Assembly: GCA_947505995.1 (NCBI GenBank)
Contig: CANNNB010000181.1
Span: 1-5,111, forward strand
Length of the DNA: 5,111 nucleotides
Reading direction: 5' to 3'
Source: Comamonadaceae bacterium
GTDB lineage: Bacteria; Pseudomonadota; Gammaproteobacteria; Burkholderiales; Burkholderiaceae
Both the position numbers and the translations under genes were made by a program. Under the pieces are notes generated by a model. The model was not told the DNA's origin. It searched no databases and saw only the letters and a program-made list of their open reading frames with translations. Positions 1 to 5,111 of this stretch are shown here, in pieces (positions within the stretch are counted from its first letter, which is position 1; each line of letters begins with the position of its first letter).

Positions 1-1113
1 CCCATTACGCAAGAAGAAATTGTGTGGGGTGGCTCGCAAGTTCATTTTAAAAATGAAGACCAGCGCATTTGGTTTGAAAAAATGCGCAACAAAGGTTGGT
101 TTGCACCAGGCTGGCCCAAAGAATATGGCGGCGGTGGACTCGCCCCCAAACAGGCGCGCATCGTCGAAGAAGAAATGCTCAAACTGAGTTGCCGTCAACC
201 TCAGTTCAATTTGGTCGTGTGGATGCTGGGCCCCGTCTTGCTTGAAATTGGCACAGAAGCTCTAAAACAAGAGCACTTACCACCCATGATGCAAGGAAAA
301 ATCAGGTGGTGTCAGGGCTTTAGCGAACCCAATGCAGGCTCCGACTTGGCCAGCCTCAAAACCCATGCACGCATAGAAGCCAATGGCGACTTCGTGGTCA
401 ATGGCTCCAAAATTTGGACCTCCTATGGCGATGCCGCTGATTGGATGTATGCCTTGGTCCGTACCGACAACACCGTCCGCAAGCAAGAGGGCATTAGCTT
501 TCTGTTAATCAACATGAAGAGTCCGGGCGTGACTGTCAAACCCATTGAATTGATCAGTGGCAAATCCAGTTTCTGCGAAGTCTTTTTTGACGAGGTACGC
601 GTACCGTCACAACAGCTGGTTGGCCCCCTGAATGGCGGCTGGACAGTCGCCAAAAAATTGCTACAGCATGAACGCGCAGCCATGTCCAAATTCAGCGAAG
701 GCGCAGCCCCCTCTCACGATGCGCTCTTGGTTGCCAAAGCTTACTTGTATGACGAAGATGGAAATTTAATTGAGCCCGTGTGGCGTGACAAATTGGCATC
801 GCTGCAAATGGACTCGCATGCATTTTCACTGACGCACCAACGTGTCAAAGAAGAAGGCTTGGCACGCATGGATGTCAGTGGCCCTGCCTCCATTATGAAA
901 TTGGTTCAAACCGAGCAAGAAGTGGCCAAGTACGAACTGCTGATGCAGCTCATGGGTCAGCGCGGCATGAGCTGGGAAGGTGATGAATTCACCAAAGACG
1001 AACACGATATTTGCAGACTTTGGCTTTTGTCTAAAACCTATGTCATCTCGGGTGGCAGCAGCGAGATTCAACTCAACATCATTGCCAAGCGCGTGCTTGG
1101 CTTACCAGGTTAA
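1..1113 (+). CDS. Acyl-CoA dehydrogenase, probable catalytic subunit of a heteromeric pair (5' partial)
   Basis: FAD-dependent cytoplasmic enzyme that introduces the alpha,beta double bond into an acyl-CoA, the first step of beta-oxidation. The frame is open from base 1. A GTG at base 22 could be read as a start, but it has no convincing ribosome binding site and family members carry more residues before the GW-P-WP-GG motif, so I infer about 20-30 residues are missing upstream. Counting codons from base 1: the N-terminal helical domain includes GWFAPGWPKEYGG; FSEPNAGSD at 107-115 is the family substrate/FAD signature; a beta domain follows; LLQHERAAM places Glu224 where isovaleryl-CoA dehydrogenase and FadE26-type enzymes have their base; QLMGQRG (316-322) and SGGSSEIQ close the C-terminal domain. 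At the position of the medium-chain enzyme's catalytic Glu (YEGTSQIQ) there is Gly351. The sequence resembles PimC (pimeloyl-CoA dehydrogenase large subunit) and FadE26-type proteins. It is first in a three-gene run. Family assignment is certain; the substrate is unknown. Confidence 0.95.
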   Translation, partial: PITQEEIVWGGSQVHFKNEDQRIWFEKMRNKGWFAPGWPKEYGGGGLAPKQARIVEEEMLKLSCRQPQFNLVVWMLGPVLLEIGTEALKQEHLPPMMQGKIRWCQGFSEPNAGSDLASLKTHARIEANGDFVVNGSKIWTSYGDAADWMYALVRTDNTVRKQEGISFLLINMKSPGVTVKPIELISGKSSFCEVFFDEVRVPSQQLVGPLNGGWTVAKKLLQHERAAMSKFSEGAAPSHDALLVAKAYLYDEDGNLIEPVWRDKLASLQMDSHAFSLTHQRVKEEGLARMDVSGPASIMKLVQTEQEVAKYELLMQLMGQRGMSWEGDEFTKDEHDICRLWLLSKTYVISGGSSEIQLNIIAKRVLGLPG

Positions 1114-1136
1114 ACAATGAACAGTTCCTTTGTATC

Positions 1137-1140
1137 GGAG
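1137..1140 (+). promoter_or_regulatory. Ribosome binding site of the second acyl-CoA dehydrogenase gene
   Basis: GGAG (followed by AGA) lies 8 bases before the ATG at 1149, good Shine-Dalgarno spacing. It supports this ATG as the start and lies in the 35-base gap after the stop of the first dehydrogenase gene. Confidence 0.75.
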
Positions 1141-1148
1141 AGACTGGC

Positions 1149-2285
1149 ATGAGTTTCTTACTCAACGAAGAACAGCGTCAATTCAGTGACAGTGCTCAGG
1201 AATTTTTAAGTGCCAAATCGCCTTTGAGCTTGCAGCGTCAATTGCGCGATAGCTCGACTGCACTTGGTTTTGAACCCCGCTTGTGGGAAGAAGTCATTGA
1301 ACTGGGTTGGACCGCTGCTGTTTTCCCAGAATCAGAAGGTGGCCTGGCGGTTGGCTACAAAGGCATGGGGGCGGTATTTGAAGCTATCGGCCGCAATGTA
1401 GCGGCTCTGCCTTTGCTCTCCTCTATTGTTTTGGGTGGCGAAGTTATTTTGCAAGCTGGTAGCGCAACCCAAAAGCAAACCTGGTTACCTGGTTTGATAA
1501 CGGGTCAACACAGACTGGCTCTTGCCATTGACGAGCAAGGTCGTCACGATCCCAGCAAAATAAAAACTACCGCGACCAAATCTGCGGATGGCTGGGTCTT
1601 GAATGGCAACAAATGGTTTGTCATGGACGGTCTGGGTGCAACCTGTTTTGTGGTGGTTGCCAAAATTGAAGCGGGCCAAGGTGATTCTTCTATGGGCTTG
1701 TTTTTGGTGGACAACGCATGGACAGGCGTCAAGATTCAACCGACACGTCTGGCCGACAGCCGCAATTACGCCCAACTCCAATTGACTCAGGTGCGCATCA
1801 CCGAAGACATGTGTTTGGCAATTGGGTCCAAGGCAGAAGAAGCTTTAAACCTTGCCCTCGACAAAGCCAGAGCCTGCTTGGCCGCAGAAGGCTTGGGGCT
1901 TTTGAAAGAAGCTTTCGATCGCACCAACATGTATCTGAAAGAGCGCATTCAATTTGATGTGCCCATTGGTTCATTTCAAGCCTTGCAACACAGAATGGCG
2001 CGTCTCTACACAGAATTGCAAATGTTAGAGAGTTGCGTTCGTGCCGCTTTGAACGCCATCGATTCAGAGGCAGAAGATCTGGCATTGCTGGTTAGCTTGG
2101 CCAAAGCCCGCACCTCTGATTTGTGCGAAAAATTGATGAACGAAGCCATTCAACTTCACGGCGGCATTGGCGTCACCGATGAATTTGATTTGGGACTCAT
2201 TGTGAAACGCGCCAGGGTTTTGCAGCAAAGTTTAGGAGATGGTGTTTTCCATCGCAATCGCTATGCCTGTCTTAAAGGTTTCTAA
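1149..2285 (+). CDS. Acyl-CoA dehydrogenase, probable non-catalytic partner subunit
   Basis: A 378-residue acyl-CoA dehydrogenase fold protein, close to the usual length of the small subunit in heteromeric pairs (PimD or FadE27 type). The N-terminus (FLLNEEQRQFSDSAQEFL) is typical of the family. The expected TEPxAGSD signature is replaced by AIDEQGRHDPSK (126-137). At helix G, LDKARACLAAEG aligns Ala240 with the catalytic Glu of isovaleryl-CoA dehydrogenase-like enzymes. The C-terminus (GDGVFHRNRY) has no YEGTSQIQ-like segment, so the other catalytic Glu position is also empty. FAD-binding elements remain: RIQFDVPIGSFQ (266-277), matching the family RxQFGxPIGxFQ motif, and QLHGGIG (335-341). 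I infer that it contributes FAD-binding surface to an alpha2beta2 enzyme whose active site is in the upstream gene product. The ATG at 1149 is fixed by the GGAG ribosome binding site. Fold is near certain; the partner role is inferred from residues and adjacency. Confidence 0.94.
   Translation: MSFLLNEEQRQFSDSAQEFLSAKSPLSLQRQLRDSSTALGFEPRLWEEVIELGWTAAVFPESEGGLAVGYKGMGAVFEAIGRNVAALPLLSSIVLGGEVILQAGSATQKQTWLPGLITGQHRLALAIDEQGRHDPSKIKTTATKSADGWVLNGNKWFVMDGLGATCFVVVAKIEAGQGDSSMGLFLVDNAWTGVKIQPTRLADSRNYAQLQLTQVRITEDMCLAIGSKAEEALNLALDKARACLAAEGLGLLKEAFDRTNMYLKERIQFDVPIGSFQALQHRMARLYTELQMLESCVRAALNAIDSEAEDLALLVSLAKARTSDLCEKLMNEAIQLHGGIGVTDEFDLGLIVKRARVLQQSLGDGVFHRNRYACLKGF
2274..2278 (+). promoter_or_regulatory. 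Weak ribosome binding site of the ligase gene, inside the preceding gene
   Basis: AAAGG lies 12 bases before the ATG at 2291, longer than ideal spacing, within the last codons of the second dehydrogenase gene. With only five bases between that gene's stop (2283-2285) and this start, translation by coupling or re-initiation is likely. Inference from spacing only. Confidence 0.4.
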
Positions 2286-2290
2286 GTACC

Positions 2291-4006
2291 ATGTCCATAC
2301 CGCAAGCCCCCTCTCCTGCCAATTTGCTTTCGCAAGTTGAACAGTGCCGCGCACAACTGACTGGAACAGGTGCGCCTTTTGAGCGCGTGGCGGTGGCGGT
2401 CAATGGTCACAACTACTTGGCCTATCGCAACGCGTTTCCCAACTTGCCTGCACTGATCAATGCAGGCAGGGCGCACGGTCCCCGGGAATTCATGGTCTAT
2501 GAAAACGATCGCTGGACATTCGATCGATTTTTTCACGCGGTGGATGCACTGGCTGCCAGCTTGCAATACACGGCCAAGCTTCAAGCTGGAGACCGTGTGG
2601 CCTTGGCCATGCGCAATCGGCCCGAATGGGCGGTGGCTTTTGCAGCCATTGTTTTAATTGGAGCCGTCCCAGCTCCTCTCAATAGTTATGGCTTGCATGA
2701 CGAGTTGATGGCCAATTTGAACGACCTTCAACCCAAGTTGCTGATTTGCGATCCCGAACGATTTGCCCGTGTACAAGACGACTTGGCATCTCTGGCTTGC
2801 AAAGCCATCGTGGTCGATGGTACGCCGCAGGATGGCAGCTTCTCCTGGTCTTCCATGTTGGCCGCTAGCAACATGGCACACGTCACGCCCAAGCTAGAGG
2901 CTACCAGTGCAGCACTCGTGCTGTTCACCTCGGGTGCAAGCAGTCAAGCCAAAGCGGTACTGTCTAACCAGATGGCGGTTTGCCAAGCCTTGTTCAACAT
3001 TGACTTCATTGGCGCCATCTCAGCCATGACATCACCCAAGGCCATTGAGCTGATGATGGCCAAAGCCTTGCAGCCTACCACTCTGACTGCGGTGCCCTTG
3101 TTTCACGTCAGCGGCTTGCACGCCCAATTGCTGACTGCTCTCAGGCATGGCAGACGCCTTGTCTTCATGCACCGATGGGAACCTCAGCAAGCCCTTCACT
3201 TGATTCAAAAAGAAAAGATCACGCAATTCAATGGCGCGCCGTCCATGGTCATGCAATTGTTGGCTGAACCCAATTTCAACGATGCCGAAGTCACGGGCAG
3301 TTTGGGAGGCGTTGGGTTTGGGGGTGCCGGATTGCCACAACGCATCATCGATGAGATTCTGGCCAAGCGCGCCAACTCCATGTCGGGCATAGGCTACGGA
3401 CTAACCGAAACCAACGGCGTCTGTGCTGCTGCGTCGGGTCAACTCTTTCAATACGCCCCTGAAACTGCAGGCATCACTTCACCCATCGTTGAAGTCAAAG
3501 TGGTCGATGTCGATGGCAGCGAAGTGCAACAAGGCATGGAAGGCGAAATTTGGCTACGTGGTGTCAGCCTGATGGTGGGCTACTTGAACAAGCAAGGCGC
3601 AATTGGCCAAGGTTTGACCGATGGCTGGCTCAAAACAGGTGACATTGGTCGACTTGAAGAGGGGTGTCTGTTGCGCATCGTCGATCGCATCAAAGATGTG
3701 ATCAACCGCTCAGGTGAAAAAATTGCAGCCGCAGAAATTGAGTCGTGCTTGCTGCAACACCCTGCCCTCCTAGAAGCTGCCGTATTCAGCCAACCCGATT
3801 CACAGACTGGCGAAGCAGTAGTGGCAGTGGTGGTCCTTGCGCCCCATGCCCAGATAACGGCAGATCAGGTCAAACAACATGTGGCCAGCAAATTGGCCGC
3901 TTACAAGGTGCCCAAAGAGGTCCATGTTCGCAACGAAGGATTGCCTAAAAATCCTGCTGGGAAAATGCTTAAAAATTCGCTCAAGCGTGAGTACGTTCGG
4001 GCTTGA
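2291..4006 (+). CDS. AMP-forming acyl-CoA synthetase (ligase), ANL superfamily
   Basis: A 571-residue adenylate-forming enzyme, expected to convert a carboxylic acid, ATP and CoA to acyl-CoA, AMP and pyrophosphate in the cytoplasm. Core motifs occur in order. The ATP-binding loop FTSGASSQAKAV (212-223) keeps TSG and Lys221 but departs from the usual TSGTTGxPKG. FHVSG is at 271-275, YGLTETNG at 369-376 (A5), GEIWLRG at 418-424, and TGDIG with Asp451 is the ribose-binding Asp of A7. DRIKDVINRSGEKI at 465-478 is the hinge and A8 loop. PKNPAGKMLKN near the C-terminus carries Lys558, the A10 lysine needed for adenylation. The N-terminus contains GAPFERVAVAVNG and HGPREFMVYENDRWTF, before the core domain. 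It begins five bases after the second dehydrogenase, so it is third in the operon and likely supplies the CoA thioester that pair oxidises. Chain length or ring type of the acid cannot be told from sequence alone. Confidence 0.95.
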   Translation: MSIPQAPSPANLLSQVEQCRAQLTGTGAPFERVAVAVNGHNYLAYRNAFPNLPALINAGRAHGPREFMVYENDRWTFDRFFHAVDALAASLQYTAKLQAGDRVALAMRNRPEWAVAFAAIVLIGAVPAPLNSYGLHDELMANLNDLQPKLLICDPERFARVQDDLASLACKAIVVDGTPQDGSFSWSSMLAASNMAHVTPKLEATSAALVLFTSGASSQAKAVLSNQMAVCQALFNIDFIGAISAMTSPKAIELMMAKALQPTTLTAVPLFHVSGLHAQLLTALRHGRRLVFMHRWEPQQALHLIQKEKITQFNGAPSMVMQLLAEPNFNDAEVTGSLGGVGFGGAGLPQRIIDEILAKRANSMSGIGYGLTETNGVCAAASGQLFQYAPETAGITSPIVEVKVVDVDGSEVQQGMEGEIWLRGVSLMVGYLNKQGAIGQGLTDGWLKTGDIGRLEEGCLLRIVDRIKDVINRSGEKIAAAEIESCLLQHPALLEAAVFSQPDSQTGEAVVAVVVLAPHAQITADQVKQHVASKLAAYKVPKEVHVRNEGLPKNPAGKMLKNSLKREYVRA

Positions 4007-4047
4007 GTTTTGCAAAAAGACAACGCCCTAGTCTGATTTGACGATGG

Positions 4048-4065
4048 TGATTTCGTAAGAAATCA
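4048..4065 (+). other. Perfect 7-bp hairpin with GTAA loop
   Basis: TGATTTC and GAAATCA pair perfectly around a GTAA loop, which is of the stable GNRA tetraloop class in RNA. It lies 41 bases after the ligase stop. No T-run follows on either strand, so it is not a standard intrinsic terminator. It could protect the 3' end of the operon mRNA or be an operator; the sequence alone does not decide. Confidence 0.4.
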
Positions 4066-4079
4066 AAACAATGAAATTT

Positions 4080-4119
4080 GAAAACTTCAAGTTTGAGGTT
4101 TTCGTGAGACGTTTTTCTT
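4080..4119 (+). terminator. Possible rho-independent terminator of the catabolic operon
   Basis: GAAAACTTCA (4080-4089) pairs with TGAGGTTTTC (4094-4103) over ten base pairs, one of them G-U, around an AGTT loop. Seven bases later comes TTTTTCTT (4112-4119). The stem is A/T-rich and the T-run is displaced from the stem base, so this would be a weak terminator. It lies 73 bases after the ligase stop, a plausible place for termination before the receptor's own transcript. Confidence 0.35.
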
Positions 4120-4218
4120 CCAAAGTGGGAAATTTCGAAGACCAAGCGAATGTTGCCAATCCCTCTCAGATAGGGGAAAACGCTAACTGCCGTTTTGGCA
4201 AACATAACCTCTTTGGAC

Positions 4219-4292
4219 GATGTCTCAGATTTTCGAAAAATTAGACTCGCATTTGTCAGAGACAGATAACTATTTATTAACCAGGAGACATC
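4219..4292 (+). promoter_or_regulatory. Candidate Shine-Dalgarno-sequestering leader structure
   Basis: GATGTCTC (4219-4226) is the exact reverse complement of GAGACATC (4285-4292), which covers most of the AGGAG ribosome binding site and ends two bases before the ATG. The same upstream element can instead pair over six bases (TGTCTC, 4221-4226) with GAGACA at 4259-4264. The two pairings exclude each other, so a switch between open and closed ribosome binding site is possible. The complementarity is seen directly; function is inference. It requires a transcription start upstream of about 4219. Confidence 0.25.
4283..4287 (+). promoter_or_regulatory. Ribosome binding site of the TonB-dependent receptor gene
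   Basis: AGGAG lies 6 bases before the ATG at 4294, a strong Shine-Dalgarno sequence that fixes this start. The signal peptide begins directly at this ATG, in agreement. Confidence 0.9.
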
Positions 4293-4293
4293 C

Positions 4294-5111
4294 ATGAAGT
4301 CCAAGCACTTAGGGAATTTTGCAGTTCGCACACTTCCACTCTTAATTTCTGCCTTCTGCGCTACCAATGCGTACGCGCAGAGTTCTGATGTAGAAGAGGT
4401 GATGGTATCGGCACAAAAACGTACAGAGCGAATTCAAGACGTACCAATGGCCATTACAGCTATTTCTGGACAAGCCCTTGAAAATCGGAAAATTGATGGT
4501 GCCGCAGACTTGCAAGGTGTCGTTCCCAATTTGAACGTTGTCGCAGCTCCTGTTTCTGGCTTGATCGCTGCCACATCTATTCGCGGCTTGGGCACTGGCC
4601 AGCCTTCTATTTGGATGGACCCTGCCATCGGCATGTATGTCGACGGCGTATTTGTGGGTAAGAATCAAGGTGCATTGTTTGACTTGGTAGATTTGCAACG
4701 CGTTGAAGTACTTCGCGGACCTCAAGGTACCTTATTTGGTCGCAACACTTTGGGCGGTGCCATCAACTTTGTGACGCGCCAACCCAGTGGACAGTTCTCT
4801 GGACAAGTGGGTATTGAAGCTGGCAACTATGGTCGCTTGGTCACCAAGGTTTCAATTGACACACCTAAAATCAATGAGACTTTAAGCCTCACCATCGCAG
4901 GCCGAAAAGAGAAGCAAGACGGTTGGTTGGCCAATCCAAATTCTGCCGAAAAATGGGGCAATCGGAATCGTGAATCTTACAAATTGAACGCAAAGTTTGA
5001 TGTTTCAAAAGATACAAAGTTTTTCTACTCTATGGACCAGAGTGATATCAATGAGACCACCTCGCCAATGTCCTTGATCAAGAAAACAGGCTATTGCACT
5101 GATTTTGGACC
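4294..5111 (+). CDS. TonB-dependent outer-membrane receptor (3' partial)
   Basis: Outer-membrane beta-barrel transporter that takes up a ligand using energy from TonB-ExbB-ExbD. The frame is open to the right edge and 272 codons are visible; full family members usually have 700-900 residues, so most of the barrel is missing. Residues 1-28 form a signal peptide with basic start, hydrophobic core (LPLLISAF) and a likely cut after AYA at 28/29. EEVMVSAQKR (34-43) is the TonB box region. The plug domain follows: SIRGLG (95-100), YVDGVFVG (115-122), and LQRVEVLRGPQGTLFGRNTLGGAINFVTR at 134-162, the hallmark plug signature. Residues after about 165 start the barrel (GQVGIEAGNYGRLVTKVSID). The plug style matches receptors often linked to uptake of organic carbon compounds, but siderophore receptors share it, so the ligand is open. 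Its position downstream of the acyl-CoA genes on the same strand suggests it imports their substrate or a precursor. It probably forms a separate transcription unit, given the 287-base gap. Confidence 0.96.
   Translation, partial: MKSKHLGNFAVRTLPLLISAFCATNAYAQSSDVEEVMVSAQKRTERIQDVPMAITAISGQALENRKIDGAADLQGVVPNLNVVAAPVSGLIAATSIRGLGTGQPSIWMDPAIGMYVDGVFVGKNQGALFDLVDLQRVEVLRGPQGTLFGRNTLGGAINFVTRQPSGQFSGQVGIEAGNYGRLVTKVSIDTPKINETLSLTIAGRKEKQDGWLANPNSAEKWGNRNRESYKLNAKFDVSKDTKFFYSMDQSDINETTSPMSLIKKTGYCTDFG

Larger units (their letters stand above)
4007..4293 (+). other. Intergenic region between the catabolic operon and the receptor gene
   Basis: 287 bases, visibly richer in A and T than the flanking genes. 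It holds two hairpins at 4048-4065 and 4080-4103, a T-rich stretch at 4112-4119, an 8-base repeat TCTCAGAT at 4164-4171 and 4223-4230, three GAGAC copies (4106-4110, 4259-4263, 4285-4289), and an element complementary to the receptor's ribosome binding site. No promoter with both good -35 and -10 boxes was found. A 57-codon open frame (4071-4244) has no clear ribosome binding site and no recognisable motif. The length and contents are consistent with the receptor having its own transcription start and leader. Confidence 0.7.

Noticed and set aside
22..24. GTG at 22 as the true start of the first dehydrogenase
   Set aside because: The frame is open upstream to base 1, no good ribosome binding site precedes the GTG, and the protein would be short at its N-terminus compared with the family. 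The gene most likely starts outside the window.
4071..4244. 57-codon + strand frame in the intergenic region (begins MKFENFKFEV)
   Set aside because: No Shine-Dalgarno sequence precedes the ATG, its first codons coincide with the hairpin at 4080-4103, and no domain or membrane segment is visible. A conserved small protein cannot be excluded, but nothing supports it.
4253..4280. Promoter-like TTGTCA (4253-4258) with TATTAA (4275-4280) before the receptor
   Set aside because: The boxes are acceptable (5/6 and 4/6, spacer 16), but transcription would start at about the ribosome binding site itself, leaving no usable leader. The alternative GATAAC at 4265-4270 has no matching -35 box.
3981..4367. 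128-codon open frame on the minus strand across the intergenic region
   Set aside because: It overlaps the ends of both the ligase and the receptor genes, shows no recognisable family motifs, and has no supporting ribosome binding site that I could see. Its openness is probably chance in an A/T-rich region.
4342..4725. 127-codon minus-strand frame opposite the receptor gene
   Set aside because: It lies antisense to a clear TonB-dependent receptor coding sequence with signal peptide, TonB box and plug motif, and is a shadow of that gene.
1..5111. Mobile elements, CRISPR arrays, tRNA or rRNA genes
   Set aside because: No terminal inverted repeats, transposase motifs, regularly spaced repeats or structured RNA gene signatures were seen in the window.

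Overview
The window is a stretch of bacterial catabolic DNA with every supported gene on the + strand. It holds the 3' part of one acyl-CoA dehydrogenase (ACAD) gene, a complete second and divergent ACAD gene, a complete acyl-CoA synthetase/ligase gene, a 287-base intergenic region, and the 5' part of a TonB-dependent outer-membrane receptor gene. The receptor, with its signal peptide and TonB box, shows a Gram-negative host. Protein style, roughly balanced base composition and heavy use of TTG for leucine suggest a proteobacterium, perhaps Burkholderiales (beta) or a gammaproteobacterium. That placement is inference and is not firm.

Layout: bases 1-1113 encode the first ACAD, open at the left edge with its N-terminus outside the window. 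A 35-base gap with a good ribosome binding site leads to the second ACAD (1149-2285). Five bases later the ligase begins (2291-4006). The spacing makes these three genes one transcription unit whose promoter lies upstream of the window. Bases 4007-4293 carry two hairpins near the operon end and an 8-base element complementary to the ribosome binding site of the next gene. The receptor gene starts at 4294 and runs off the right edge.

The two ACADs look like complementary halves of a heteromeric enzyme. The first keeps the substrate/FAD motif and a glutamate at the helix-G position (codon 224) used as catalytic base in part of the family. The second keeps the FAD-interface motifs but has no glutamate at either known catalytic position. 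Such pairs are known from steroid side-chain oxidation (FadE26/FadE27 and FadE28/FadE29 type) and from pimeloyl-CoA dehydrogenase (PimC/PimD). With an adjacent CoA ligase and an outer-membrane receptor, the simplest reading is a module that imports a bulky or poorly soluble carboxylic acid, activates it to its CoA thioester and starts beta-oxidation. Candidate substrates are a steroid or bile-acid side chain, an alicyclic or dicarboxylic acid, or a terpenoid acid; the sequence does not identify which.

No mobile element, CRISPR array, tRNA or rRNA was seen. The gene content belongs to known families. The less ordinary points are the split-catalysis ACAD pair, the divergent ATP-binding loop of the ligase, and the possible Shine-Dalgarno-sequestering structure ahead of the receptor.
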